From: Paracamarosporium sp. OC-R06-R3
Taxonomy: Eukaryota; Ascomycota; Dothideomycetes; Pleosporales; Didymosphaeriaceae
DNA: 64,000 nt
NCBI GenBank assembly: GCA_019828545.1
Contig: JACVRA010000061.1
Location: 62,198-126,197, forward strand
Reading direction: 5' to 3'
The notes below the pieces were generated by a model that was not told the DNA's origin, ran no database searches, and saw only the letters and a program-made list of their open reading frames with translations. Positions 1 through 12,203 of the stretch are shown here, in pieces (position 1 is the stretch's first letter; the number at the start of each line of letters is the position of its first letter). A program made the translations under genes and the position numbers.

Positions 1-1
1 C

Positions 2-1148
2 AAGGCCATCAACAAACAGTCGGGCCTCACCCAGGCCCAGATCGACAGCGAGGCGATTCTGCTACGTGCATACGGGAAGGATACCGAAGTGTTGATAGAC
101 CGCAAGAGTGGGTTGCTCCCGTCCGAGAATGGTGCTCAACGCTAACATGGGCCTAGAGGAAACATCGTCGCACTGTCTGCTCGCCCGCCACGGCCTGGCA
201 CCTGCGTTGCTCGCTCGCTTCGACAATGGTCTCCTTTATAAATACCTACAAGGCAGCGTATGCTCGCCCGCGGACTTGCGCAAGCCAGAAATATGGCGCG
301 GGGTAGCACAGAGGCTCGGGGAATGGCATGCAACACTACCCATAGCAAGCATCAGCACAACTTGTCCTACACCCTCACAGATCGCTCCTTCCAAAACAAA
401 ACGTGCTTCACTTGTGGCAATGGCAGATCTGACGCCAGGCAAGCCAATACCGAATGTCTGGACTACCATGCAGCGATGGATCCTTGAGTTGCCCATAAGC
501 ACCACACAACAACTTGAGCGCCGAAACCTTTTACATCGAGAGCTACAATGGCTAGTCAGCCAGTTGGGGAATACGCCGGGTGTTGGTAACACAAACCCTT
601 TCGTCTTCGCCCATTGCGACCTTTTGAGCGGAAATGTCATCATTGAACCTGCACCATCGTCTGCCTCGGCTTCGCGCCGTTCCAGCGCATCCGGTGGCTC
701 AGAAGAGAACGAACCGCCGGCCAGTGTATCGTTTATTGACTACGAGTACGCCACGCCCGCACCAGCCTCGTTCGACATCGCGAACCACTTCGCCGAATGG
801 GGAGGTTTCGAGTGCGACTTCACCGTTTTGCCCACGCGCCACGTGCGCCGAGCTTTTCTACGCGAGTATCTCTACAGCTTCAGCATGCATATGAACCGCG
901 TATACAAGGAATCAGAGCTAGACGAGTTATTCGAGCAGGTTGACCGCTTTCGGGGCGTGCCAGGCTTTTACTGGGGCATCTGGGCGCTGATCCAGGCCCA
1001 GATTTCTCTCATCGATTTTGACTATGCGAGCTACGCTGAGGTACGATTAGGCGAATATTGGGCGTGGAAACGAGAGATGAGCGGTGACCGAGCTGCTGCT
1101 GGCGAGCAGGTGCCCGTACGAGAGAGACGATGGGCACAGGATGAGTAG
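2..1148 (+). CDS. Ethanolamine/choline kinase, C-terminal part (5' end lies outside the window)
   Basis: Phosphorylates ethanolamine (or choline) with ATP, the first cytosolic step of the Kennedy pathway to phosphatidylethanolamine/choline. Exons are read as 2-107 and 157-1148. The 49-nt intron (108-156, donor GTGGGT, branch-like GCTAAC, acceptor CCTAG) restores the conserved run ...VLIDRKKETSSH. The kinase signature HCDLLSGN (Brenner motif: catalytic Asp and Asn) is at about nt 615-640, and the choline-kinase motif FIDYEYA followed by FDIANHFAEW at about nt 730-800. A Ser/Ala-rich insert (about nt 655-715) separates the two, as is common in fungal members. The wording around the first exon is closer to ethanolamine than choline kinases, but I cannot separate the two firmly. 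The protein ends at TAG 1146-1148; the N-terminus is missing. Confidence 0.88.
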
Positions 1149-2726
1149 GATTTTTCCGGGCCTTTCAACAACCAGGCCATGTATAGTTTTCTGTTGAGTT
1201 GAGCGAACGGCGCGGCATCGATATCAGTCGATAAAAGGGCTGTGATCTGTGAGACTTTTGGCGTTCTAGCGACCTGGCGGGGCGCTTTCTGCGATTTGAC
1301 TACTGCATAGGTATATATTTAATACAGCCAAACTTAATCTTCATTCGTCAAATGTACTAATTGTGTGGGCGGCGTTTCCCGTCATGTAACGAGTTGTGAC
1401 TAGCTAGCACCGATACTGATCTACGAGATACTGAATATAATTGGCACATCATTATCCCAGCCCACCCTAGCATTTACACATCATACACGGATGGCCTAGC
1501 TACCCGACGACAGCTCGTCACCAAATGACCAAAGAAGGACATCCATTCCTCCCTGATACCGTCCACCTAACCAGCCATTACCCACACCAACCGAGCTCAC
1601 CTCCAAAGCTACACACCCATCGCAAAGACAAGTACTCTAACGTCTCGCACGGCCAACTCCCCGCATCTGCCAATTCCCCTCACACTGTGTGACAAAAGAA
1701 GCCGAACCTTTCTAGGTAGAAGTAGTGCCAAGAACATCCAGTTTACTCCGGCACCCTAGCACCTCACTCAAACCGATGTCCTTCACCGCACGAAACGAGG
1801 GATACCAAGCTAGCCATGCACATCCATCCCAGCCCAGCCCAGCCCAAGCCCAAGCCCACACCCAAGTCCGCACCCCCAACCCTACCCATCCCATCCCATC
1901 CCATCGGGGTAACGCGCGCGTCTCCGACCACACACCAGCTAGCGCGTCTAACTCACGCCGCGCCACCAGCGTACTCACGGATTTCAACACCCGGTTGTCC
2001 GTCCGCCCGTCCGCCCGCGAGCAAGCAGACGACGCGGACCCTTGACGACTGACTAGTCTCCGGGACTTTCTCTGCGGCTTCGGCGCCGCAGGCACGAGGA
2101 TGGAGTAGCGGGGTGTCCTTGATGGGTGCTCGCGCTTCTGCTGAGTAGGCGGGGTAGTGTGTAGGATGGGCGCGGGTTTTCAGGTCTGGAGTCCTGGGGA
2201 TTGCCGTGTATGCGTTGAGTGTCAGGAATTGAGGCTGTGGTGTGTGGTGTGTTGTGTCGCTGCGGTGCTCTATCTAGCTCGGGGGGAGTAGAGGCGGTAG
2301 TGGAGTCACCGTAGGAGGCTGTTCTTGCAGGTCAGCTGTGGGCGGTACTCGTGGGCCGGGGGGATGCTGATAGAGGGAGGGGTAGAGGATACGAAGGTGC
2401 AATACTAATAAGCGTGTTAGTTTGGACTTTGAGTCTGAGGTCTAGATTTGGGAAGAGTCGGGAGGAAAAGGTCGTTGAGTCCAAGTAGACACTGGGTTTA
2501 CGAGAAAGTGGTATAGTTATGCATGTTCTTATTTCATTGGCACATGGCTCATGTATGCCCTCTCTAATTTATCCTCCCATCCCATATATGCAAAAGGTAA
2601 ATCCCAAAAACGCAATGTGGTATCATAACAACCTTTTGGTCGTGATTCGTGACCCAAACCCTAAAACCGATCCCAGATCCTAAAGGAAGAAAACTTTTCT
2701 CTCCATATTCAACTTCCGGTGCTGAC
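1149..2726. other. Intergenic region between two 3' ends
   Basis: This 1.6-kb convergent spacer holds the 3' flanks of the ethanolamine kinase (+) and the Zn2Cys6 regulator (-). It is rich in C/T and G/T runs. Open frames here (for example 1712-2095 on the minus strand) are compositional, because they run through the CCCAG/CCATC repeats, and match no family I know. I see no gene. Confidence 0.6.
1826..1906. repeat. Low-complexity CCCAG/CCCAAG and CCATC pentamer repeats
   Basis: Tandem CCCAG-CCCAAG units at about 1828-1866 are followed by four CCATC-like units at about 1884-1905. They look like a simple-sequence tract from slippage. They create spurious Trp/Gly- or Pro/Ser-rich open frames on both strands. 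Confidence 0.8.
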
Positions 2727-5700
2727 TTATGCCTTCACTATCTCTTCCATCGGACCGGTGCCTGCTCCCATCCAGTCGACTTCTTCAAGCATAGTATCGT
2801 CGAACGTAAAGGTCTCGCCCACAGCATCCAAGTTCAACAGACTGTCAAACTCGCCATCCACAAAATCATGCGAAATCGGAAGACTGCTGAAGAGCGTCTC
2901 GTTATCTTGGTGGTGGTTGATATTGTTCGTAAACGGGTTCGACGGGATGTCCATCAGGCTCCACTTGTTGAATGGAGTGATATCGGCCGTCGCAGCCGTG
3001 GTTACAGGGTCCTCGGCAATCGTGATGGCGGGTATATGATCGTGGTCGTGGTCGGACTCTGGTGGCGTAGAGGCAAGGAACGTTTCGAGACGGCGAGCGA
3101 CTTCTTCGTCAGTAACGTTGTTACCTGCGACAGTCTTGTCGAGCATAAATAAATTCGTCGTACCATTATCCGGGGGCGGTGTGAGCGTCGAGCGCTGTAA
3201 TTGCTGCGAGGCGACGATAGCAGGGTTGGTCGGAGGCTGCATATCCAAACGTCTCCCTGCATTGACCAAATCTTCAACAGAAGTCACTGGGGAGGTCTTC
3301 AATCCGACTGATGCTGTAATGTCGGGCCCTGGTGTTTGTGCTGTGGCAGGCGCAATATGGATTCCTGCTTTGCGGATCGCAGCCTCCAGGAAAGCAGTTG
3401 AGTAGTCAGCTGCGGCGTACAGATCCCTGAGCTTCCCCATGACAGCCATGCACTGGCAAAATCCTCGCAGCGAGGCACGGCGTGTGTCCTCTTCAGGTGC
3501 CTTGATGTCCAGCAGGTGAATGATAATGGCAGGGAGCAGAACTGTAACGCCCGTTGTAGGCAGGTACTTGACGAGATCAGCCTGGTCAAGCCGCTGCGCA
3601 ATTGACGTGATGGCTGAAGCAGCTCGGCGAACATTGCGACGAGAAACATCAAGGATATCCGAAGCAACGTTCGTTTTCGCTGGCGCACTCGCAGGACCAC
3701 CATGCGATGACGGCAAGACTTGCGGACGGTGCAGCGCGGAGAGCGTAGTGAAGAATACCATATGGAGAAGGGATCGGTTAACGTCTATTGAGTTTTCTCC
3801 TGTAAATTCATCCGAATATTTGGCTTCCTCTTTCAGATCTTTAACCCAATTCTGTAACTCCTCGTCGCAGGTTTTCACTTCGCTGGTCTCGGGGTCCAGC
3901 TTCTTGGGCAAAAGCATCATGGTCGTACGGTCGTTCTGTAGGCCTTGGTTGTTATTCAGAACGCAGTACTGCTTCGAAAGCACATGGGAGATACACAAGC
4001 ATAGTCTGGCCTTTTCAATGCACATGATAGCCAACTGGCGCTGCAAGTCGACATCCCTGGCGACGCGGCAGTCCGCTGGAACGCAGGACACCGATTCGGG
4101 AACAGCAGCAAGTTCGAAATCATCCAAAGTGAGCATGGGTACATCGAAATCTTCCGACTTTATCCTCGTTGGGCGACGCATACCAAGTGCAATGAGACGA
4201 TCTCGCATATAAGTCGACCACCATATTCTTTTCCATAGCTTGGTACGCTTGCTATCCATGTTCGTCTTATCCGGGTTGCGATGGAGCCCAATTGTGTGTG
4301 CAACTGAAGTCGCAACACCCATCCAGTGCCATGTGTCTTTCTGGTCATCTGGAGTTTCGTAATAATAAGTCAACAGGAGCAAGGCCTGCACCAGCGAGAC
4401 GCGATCAGATTCGTAGTCGAAATCGTATAAGATCTGTCCAGCCAGTTAGTTTGGTGCTAGCCCTCGGAGAATAAGCATTGGATGGTTCTATCTTGTGAAA
4501 TGCACATGCAAATCGTGCTGTACGACGTCGCCTGCATGCCAATGCAGGAACCGGGAGCAGCTCGGCCGAGCCCAGTAAAATAAGCGAATGCGCAATAAAA
4601 GCGTCACTTACCCTAGTCTTTTGAAAGAAATCCTTGCGAGCTTCCTTTCTAGTCGCGTAGCCCGCTGCACGCAAATAGTGCATATCAATGAAGGCAGAAC
4701 CTGCGAACATGACTGCCTGGAACAAGATTAAGCTGACTTTGCCAAGGCTCCCATCAGCTTGGTCTATCGTCATCAAAAACTCGTGCAATTCCAGAAGAGG
4801 CATGTAGGGATGCACGAATTCGATATAGGCACGAAGCATTTCACTGCGCAAGGTGCCGGTGGGAATGGTCAAAGCGCCCTTCTTCTCGAGATAGGCCACC
4901 TCATCAGGGCCGATTTTGGAAGGAAGCGGCTTGATGAACAAAGGAAGGTCTGCCGCGCCGAGCTTTGGTGCGGTATAACCAAACACAGCTCGTTGCGAGT
5001 CGCCGGCGAAGGGCGTGAATGGGAGGATTGGCATTCCATTGGTCTGTGAGGTCACGGACATGCGGCGGTGGAGATCTGCCAAACCCAGGCGATTTCCGTG
5101 GCTTTGATCTGTCAGACTGTCAGTCCATGTGATGGCGCAGAATTGTCGTTTGTCGTTCAACACGCACAGATGGAATGAGGCACGTGCTCATCGTTCCAGG
5201 TCTCGGCCTCATGTGACCGGCGGGATCCAGCTGAGGTCAGGTTTCGGATGCTGTCCAAGGGCTCGCGCGAAGCGAGTTTGCGGCTGGCAGCGGCTGCAGA
5301 GACGGCTGCTGAGGCGGCTGTGGTGGTCTCTCCGTGGTGTTCGTCGTCCTTGTTCCACTTCCTGGAATATGGTTAGCAACAAGGTCCATCGACGAATCAT
5401 GTCGGATCAGGCGAGCAGATGATTTCGAGGCACCGTGATGGATTGAACGCGCGGTTGGTGGCTTGCGGAACCGCTCCGCTCGGCCTGGCCACTCGCATGA
5501 CGACATGGATACATGGATGCGAACAAATTTGTCGACGTCGGCGGAAGGGCATGAAGGGGGGACGATCGGATGTAGGACTGGGCAAGTGTACTGACTTCTT
5601 ACGTCTGCTTTCCGAGACGATGCATTCGACTTCGTCCAATCTGCAATTGGTGCAGGGCGCGCCATGTTCTGTGACGTTGCAGCGCACCTTTCGAGCTCGA

Positions 5701-5837
5701 CAGCACTGACAGGCCTTTGACGCCCGTCTCTTCACTGAGCGCGCAGTCGCGTGTCCGTCCAGGCCTGCTTGGGATGCCTTCCGCTTTGGTTGCTGGAACT
5801 CATGGTGGGAGGGCGGCGAGTTTGAGCTGTCGGACAT
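2727..5837 (-). CDS. Zn2Cys6 transcription factor, cutinase transcription factor 1-beta / Far-like
   Basis: Nuclear binuclear-zinc-cluster activator with a fungal_trans domain. Exons by minus-strand order: 5837-5596, 5361-5168, 5108-4612 and 4433-2727, giving 879 aa. The three joins keep frame and restore family sequence, for example SRRKKKWNKDDEHH and HVPHSIYQSHGNRLGL. The zinc cluster is at residues 43-72 (C43, C46, C53, C62, C65, C72; spacing C-x2-C-x6-C-x8-C-x2-C-x6-C). The middle-homology part contains ETPDDQKDTWHWMGVA and TIGLHRNPDK, which I associate with the CTF1-beta/FarA/FarB group that controls cutinase and fatty-acid catabolism. That assignment is from memory of the family, not a search. 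The C-terminal 200 aa are acidic and Ser/Thr-rich, as expected of an activation region. A CCTCGG site lies in its own upstream region, and a peroxisomal acyl-CoA dehydrogenase lies 3.6 kb away. Confidence 0.85.
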
Positions 5838-7878
5838 TGTGGGAGCAGCGAGGATGTGGGGATGAAGGAGAAGAGAAACCAAGGCCGGACAGAGACGGAG
5901 GGGGCGGCCGACGATTATGTAGCAGCAGTGCCAATTTCGCCATAGTGGAGTTTCCGCAATGGCCTGAACAAAGCTAAAGCGCTTTCACGTTGAATGGAGC
6001 TGCGTTTATCCCTCATGACACGCCTCACCTCCGGTGGGGATGCTAGCGCGTACCCCAGGCCCCCCAGACGCAGGTGGGCTCGGATGGTCGGCGGTCGCTT
6101 TCCTCTTGGCGTTAGGGCCATCGACGGTCATTTTGGATCCTCGAGGCGCAGAAACGGCCGTCAGCCAGGGAGGCGTCCGAGCCCCGTACGAGCGGCTGTG
6201 CGCGGGAGATGCCTCGGCTGGAGAGGTGCCCGTGACGCCCGTGACGCCGTAGAGATGGGCGTGTTCAGGTCGAGGTGCGCGGCGAGTCAGCGAGCGCTGT
6301 GGTGAGGGTGTCCGGAAGAGGGCATCCCGCTCGAGACGTCTGGTGTCGAGCTAGAGCGATAGCGCCTTTGTCGCGCCCTCTGCCGAGCTGCTAGCCGGCA
6401 CACAGGCGAAAAATCCACCACCTTTTCCGCATCAAGGCGCATGGCCCAATCAGGAACAAACGGCCAAGGGTGCGGAGGCTACCGTCGTTAGAAGCACGCC
6501 GTGCAAAAACAGTCATTTCCGCCGTAGACAATCGGGCGCAGATCCAAAGGCATGGTCGCTGGAATCGCGTCGCGCAAAGTCGGCAATTGCTTGATTAATA
6601 ACGATCTGCTGTTGCACGACGGGAACGTGTGGGGCTGTCGACGATCGTGGAGGTGAGGTTCTGCGGGGAGCGCTCGGTGAACGTCCGGAAATACCCAACA
6701 AATGCGCAGTTTTCAATCCGTCATGTCATTGGTCCGCGGCCGATTTGCCGCGCTGTCCCAGGCCTCATCAATCGTGCGTATTGTTGAAGACGGTAATCGT
6801 TTCTGGGCCACCGAATCACTGCCCACAGGCTCGACGCCCTATTGTTAGCAACGCACGTATTGCGAAAATGTCAGTCATGCTACCACCCTGAGCCACAGCG
6901 CGGACTGCACGTGAGCCCCGTCGGCGTCACATGTACGGACATTCCACGCCCAAGTTGCAACAAGCTTCAGAAGTGCTCACGCGAGCATCTAGCGGTGTGG
7001 ATGACAGCTACATACCCCGTGTTTCTTGTCTTTTTCTTTCCTGAGCGCGGCTTTGACCCCTGCGATCCAGCGCGTCATTGCCATCGTGGAACATCCTTGT
7101 CGTGGTCCTCATCCAAGCGTCGCTAACCCACAATTGACTAACGACGGTCGTGGGGAAGATTTTTTGGAGAAGGCCTCAGCTGCGCCGGCCTTGGCTCCTT
7201 CGGCCCTTTGGCCCAGCGTATTCCCACATACCTCCATTGCTACTCCAAGCCTTGGCTATGTAGTAGCTACGTAAAAACCCCGCACGCACATGTAGGTACG
7301 GAGAGACTTCAAAGATGTGTGTGCACGACTCTGCACTGTGCCTCACCGAGTCTTCGCACGTCCAATGTCACTAAAAAAAATCGTGCGCAACGCCTTTCGG
7401 GACGATATACCCACTTTGTGGGCCTCGTGTTGTCAGAGGACACGGTCTAGACAGCGTACTACCCCTGTGACATTTTCGTGCATGCAAGCAGCACGCTTGC
7501 AGCATTTTACGAGCGCGGAATGACTGCGCGAGAGCATTGTGAGAGCATTGCGAAGCGGTTTCCCACGTGAATAGGCGTTGCCTCTTCTTTGTGCTGGAGG
7601 TCGACAGCTCGCCGCCACCACCACAGGGGTATTCTGTTCGTCTTCTGCTGCCATCGATGCAATAAGATCCTTCAGCTGCGCCCTTCAACCGCAAGGTCCC
7701 TCGTATCATGTGAATCCTAGGGCAATGCACTATAAAACACGCTGCGTCAATAGCTGCCCAGCGTTTGCACATGCCTAACAACTCTCCCAATAATGCTCCA
7801 AAAACCAGGGTATATAGCCTCTTCGCCATGCTCCTCCTTGCCGGAGACGTCCAGTCTCTCCCGTCTTGGAGACAAGCC
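5838..7878. other. Long intergenic region upstream of the CTF1-like gene and downstream of ARL3
   Basis: This 2-kb non-coding stretch holds the promoter of the Zn2Cys6 gene (right side of 5838) and the 3' flank of ARL3. Open frames such as 5994-6305 and 7371-7829 look random in composition and show no family signature. I see no RNA gene. Confidence 0.55.
6212..6217 (+). promoter_or_regulatory. CCTCGG hexamer upstream of the CTF1/Far-like gene
   Basis: CCTCGG (reverse complement CCGAGG) is the published core for FarA/FarB and cutinase CTF1 binding. This copy lies about 375 bp upstream of the regulator's ATG at 5837, so autoregulation is possible. A 6-mer counted on both strands is expected about once per 2 kb by chance, so the evidence is weak. 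Confidence 0.2.
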
Positions 7879-8572
7879 CTACCGCATAACTGGCGGCCTA
7901 GCCTCCTTGTTCCACTGCACCCTTGAACATAACCATTCGACCGCCTCCTTTACACCCGTGCCCGTTAGTGCACTACACGGCAGCACCCTACTGTCTCTTA
8001 TATTCCCACCCTTCTCTCCCTCAAAGACCTTCCTCACGAACCCTTCCTTTATCCTTATAACCTCAACAGAATCCTCCCTGTCCTGCTTATTCGCCAGTAC
8101 TAGAATCGGCACACCTAATACCTCCTTGTTCGACAAAATGGACTCGAGCACTAGTCGACATTCCTCTAGGCGGTCCTCATCGTCGTTGATACCCACATTG
8201 GAGCTATCGATGACGAAGACGATAGCATGACACGAACTATAATAGCTTTGCCAGAGGCGACGTAGGCTATGTTGTCCACCAACGTCCCATATCTTTAGAT
8301 ATATTGGAGGATTGGGCGGTGGGAGGGAGACGGTTGCGACGTTTTGACCAACGGTGGGGACTGTCTTAAAGTTTGGGTTTAGCGAGGTGTAAGTGCCTTT
8401 GATCTGTTCAAGGAGTGTAGTTTTGCCGGCATTGTCGAGGCCGAGGAGGAGGATGGAGTATTCTGTGATGGTGGTAAGTTTCCGCAATTACCGCATTGTA
8501 GGAGAGGCTAAGAGCGTGTATACCTTCTTTGCTAGTCGCATGCAGGTATATAGACTTAAAGAGGTGGTACAT
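7879..8572 (-). CDS. ARL3: ARF-like small GTPase Arl3/ARFRP1
   Basis: Golgi/TGN small GTPase that recruits Arl1 and golgins after Sys1-dependent membrane binding. Exons 8572-8524 and 8462-7879 (61-nt intron, donor GTATAC, acceptor CACAG) give 210 aa; the join reads TSKEEYSILLLGL. P-loop GLDNAGKT is at residues 24-31. Switch I (PTVGQNVAT), switch II (WDVGGQ) and NKQD are intact, and SALTG gives the G5 box. It starts Met-Tyr with no Gly2. This is typical of Arl3/ARFRP1, which is N-acetylated by NatC rather than myristoylated, and separates it from ARF1/ARL1. The C-terminal RPPVMR tail resembles yeast Arl3. The long open frame alone begins with a spurious Met inside the intron. Confidence 0.93.
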
Positions 8573-9479
8573 TGCAGTAGAGGGATCAAAGCGCGCGGTT
8601 CCTACAGGCGCGTGAAGTTCGCGGGAGGTTCATGCCGGAGATAGCTGGCATTAAGTCTACCGTCTGTGCGGTAACATGCCAAGGCACGACTAATAGTCAC
8701 GGGACCATACGCCTACCTGGTCACTTAACAGTGAAATGTCTTATTTATTTCATGTTACAAGGGAACTCTACCGGTGTTCCAACACTGCCTTAGCTGGATG
8801 TCTAATCCTCACCGATGTTGCGCTTTACAAGGAACTTGAGTGGAGAAAGTGGGCATCCCTGCACCCACGGAGTTCTCGCCGACCTGCAACACATCGGTGC
8901 GGCTTTTTTTTTTCCGCTCCTCAATCGGGATGATCGGGGTTGCCGTCATGTTTTATTCCGCGCTATTATTCCAATTCCGTCGGGCAATATTACACCGATA
9001 GAGTATCAACTTTGTACTGTATGCTGCAGTGCATAGAAGCGTAACTGTGCGCTAGAGGATTTTCCTATATGCAGATAGGTTTGTGAGTGAATGAGGTGGT
9101 TTATGCCCTGAGAGGAGGCGAAGATTTAGCACCGTGATGGTGTGCCGGGTTTTTCGGCGACAGTATTTAACTATATTTCATCTGGTTACTCACCGTCAGC
9201 TCACGCGGTCTTTCCCTACGCACATACAAACCTCTCCGCAATAGCTGCCCAAAGTGCGTCTTTGCAATGGTATAAACAGATTATTGATACAGTCTAGTCC
9301 GACAGACCTGTGTGGCCTAGTAACTGGTTCAAGGCGCGGTATGACCGGAGGTATATTGATGACAGCCATATGCTAGACGAATATCACGAGCCGGGAAGAT
9401 CATGAAATCAACTAGTCCTGGAGGCAGACGCGAAAAGTAGAATAAGATTTCATCCTCGCGAGACGAACGCTTTCAAAAC
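8573..9479. other. Intergenic region, ARL3 promoter and acyl-CoA dehydrogenase 3' flank
   Basis: About 0.9 kb with no supported gene. It should hold the ARL3 promoter (near 8600-8900). I see no tRNA boxes or repeats. Confidence 0.55.
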
Positions 9480-10896
9480 CTATAGTTTTGAAGAACCCTT
9501 CGGTCTTTCTAACGCCTTTGTCTTATTCTTAAAGTTCTTAACCAGCTGCCGCACGCCTAGATCCATCAATACGTCTTCACTTCCACCTGGAATTCTTATG
9601 CCAGGCACCTCTCGGTATATCCCTAGACACAAAAGTCAGCGAATAATCAAGGCTTTCCACCAGATATCAAATCGAGAAACACATCATGCCCTTGTATGTA
9701 GACTTACTTTCAACCAATTCTCCTTGACCAGACTTCGTGTAGCCGTTGCCCCCAAATAAGATCTGAGCACATTGTGCACATTCATTCAAGACGATGCCAG
9801 CTTGTGCCTTTGCCATAGCTGTTAGACCGCCGAGCTCGATATCCGCCACCTCTTTCGACAACTGGGTCATCTGATAGACGAACTGTTCTACCCACGCCCA
9901 CTGACTCTCGAGCATCGCTCCGCATCGCGCCAGTCGTTGTCGGACCACTGGCTGTTCGACGAGTGCCTTGCCAAAAGCCTCGCGCTTAAGTATGTACTCC
10001 GTAGCCGATGCAAGGGCAACGCGGGCTTGTCGTGTTGCACCAATAGCGATGGTCAGTCGTTCATGGTTGAAATTTGTCATAATGTATCTCATGCCTGCAC
10101 CTTCTGTCCCGATGAGGTTTTCGACCGGTACCTTCACGTCGTCCAGCTCTATGAAGGTTGTGCCAGCCGAGACCTGTCCGCCTACTTTCAGACGGCGCAT
10201 ACTGACACCAGGATAGCCTTTTAGCGGCACAACAAGCATAGAGAGTCCGGTTGGCCCAGGTCCTCCAGTTCGCACAGCCATCGAAGCGTACTCTGACCAT
10301 ATCCCATTCGTAATCCATTTCTTCGTGCCATTCACAATGTAATGCTTCCCGTCCGGAGATTTGATAGCCGTCGTAGTAATGTTCGCGACGTCCGAGCCAG
10401 CCTCGGGCTCAGTGATAGCAATGCATATCCGCTTTTTACCGGTGAGAAGGTCGGATAGGAAGCGTTCGTGTAGCTGTGCGTTGCCAAACTTAAGGATAGG
10501 AGGGACACCGTAAGATATGCCGGTTGTGAGGGATCCGCCCGGTCCAGCTAAGCCGCTGCGCGCCATTTCATCGCAATAGATCATTGTGTGGATATAGTCA
10601 AACTCCTCTACCTTTACCACACCTAGTATGTCGTGTATTCCGAGCCGTTTTAGCCATTCTACTGGTAGAGGAGCAGGCAGAGATGGGATCAGCATTCCTA
10701 CTTCCGCAAACGTTTCGAAGACATGTTCAGGCACAGTCTCTTCCGTGTCCCATTGCAGCGCGTTCTCTAGGAGATTTTTTGTTATGAATTCTCGAATTGC
10801 TTTCTGCCAGTTCAGATGCGTCGGCTTATAATACGGTGATGGTAGACCAGCGAGGTAGGGCGGCTCCGAGAAGGGGATGACGGGCGAGGATGACAT
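9480..10896 (-). CDS. Acyl-CoA dehydrogenase with C-terminal peroxisomal signal (PTS1, SKL)
   Basis: FAD enzyme introducing the alpha,beta double bond in acyl-CoA. Exons 10896-9708 and 9622-9480 (85-nt intron, donor GTAAGT, acceptor TCTAG) give 443 aa. N-terminal, middle and C-terminal ACAD domains are complete: AITEPEAGSDVANI (FAD/substrate middle domain, about 160-175), NGTKKWITNG (about 195), FNHERL (about 275) and ILFGGNGYTKSG (near the end). The spliced C-terminus continues VERIYREVPGIRIPGGSEDV and ends in SKL, a canonical PTS1. Beta-oxidation in microbodies using a dehydrogenase rather than an oxidase is known for Neurospora. The usual YEGT catalytic-Glu position reads PGGSED here, so the catalytic base needs structural assignment. 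Without splicing the frame ends at 9667 and the SKL is lost. Confidence 0.93.
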
Positions 10897-12203
10897 TGTG
10901 TAGTTTTGATGTGGTGGTTAAGATCGGTGTTTCAATTACTGTGCCTATACAATATAATAGGAAACAGGGCAGCGGACTGCGCCTTCTATACGTTGCTCAC
11001 ATTGTCAGCGGCGGAAGGTTATTAATGTTGGAGCTTATGCCGAGTCGAGGTGGGTGGGGATCTGGGGTTCAGATGCCGAGGTCTAACGTTACCCCAGATT
11101 CCGTTCGGCGCAGTAGCCGTGGAACGAAACTACGATTCTTGTTGGACGAGAATTCTCATAACACTGTCGACTTTTTGACAATCGTATCCGGTGCATGTAC
11201 ATATTACCAGGCTGGCCATATAAGCATACATGCCAATGCAGGTTGCCTTCTCATCTGCAGCGTAAGTGGTTCGAAGCTGCATGCGGTCGGAGCCACGTGG
11301 GAACATGGTACAACGTGTCGCACAAACACTTGATCCTTGATTGTACTACAAAGATATTTGGCTTGGCCTCACTTGTTGTAACCGATTCTTCAGACAATAT
11401 ACAGATTGTTGAGATCATCGACATTCGCAGCACACTTTTATGATCGCAGCCTATTTGAGCAAAATCTCTTACATTCATGTCTCCAGGCACTGAGTCAAAA
11501 CACACTGCGGACGATTCAAAGCAAAACTAATGAGACCTACTTTAACCGATCAAGGCAAATTATGGTCGGACATCCAGTAGCTAGTTCAACGACAGTATCT
11601 AATGTGCCACTCTATAAACAGGCATCGGAAAGCCTGATTAGTTCTGGGTCATTATTTATTGGCCATAGAATAAACATCGGAAATATGCTGTACTAGTTGG
11701 TGAGCAATTGTAGTAAATCGAAACATCCCATGTCACATACCCTTTGCTGGAGCCTAAAGATTGCTAAATAGTGCGGTCGGTCATTTTGGAAACTTTTGCA
11801 AAGCTGTGCATCGTAGATACTGCTTGGTGAATAACACAGGCTGTGACGAAGTCGAAATCGGTCCAGTACGATCTTGGCTGTGATGGGTTTGAATCAGTGC
11901 GTTAGTTATAGGGCTGTCAAATGCAACAAGGCATTGCAGGGACATTGCGTAGCATCTAGCGATCTACTTATTTCAATAGTGCTGTTCTGGTCCTGAAAGC
12001 AATAGCAATAGCACAGCCTGCGATCTAGAGGTACGTGTTAAAGGGTTGGGCTGGGCGTGGTTGAGTGTGCTCTGATTGGTCGGGCTGTGGAGAGAGCCGC
12101 AGTGCCGACCTCCGACACGTTGGTTGTTCAACCTGCCTTCACCTTTGTACGTGTGACCCATCGGATTTCACCGCCTGCAGGTCAGCCTCACTATAAAGCC
12201 AAC
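10897..12203. other. Divergent intergenic region between the acyl-CoA dehydrogenase and TAF10
   Basis: This 1.3-kb space is shared by the promoters of two divergent genes. Open frames in it (10890-11333, 11406-11696) show no family features. It contains a CCGAGG site (11076) near the dehydrogenase start. Confidence 0.55.
11076..11081 (-). promoter_or_regulatory. CCGAGG/CCTCGG site in the acyl-CoA dehydrogenase promoter
   Basis: CCGAGG on the plus strand reads CCTCGG toward the gene, about 180 bp upstream of its ATG at 10896. CCTCGG is the known FarA/FarB (fatty-acid response) and CTF1 recognition core. Its position is plausible, but chance occurrence of a hexamer is not excluded. Confidence 0.35.

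Noticed and set aside
1712..2095. 127-aa minus-strand frame
   Set aside because: It runs through the CCCAG/CCATC simple repeats, giving a Trp/Gly-rich tract; not a gene.
3520..4212. 230-aa open frame antisense to the Zn2Cys6 gene
   Set aside because: It is a shadow of the coding strand; the opposite frame carries the fungal_trans domain.
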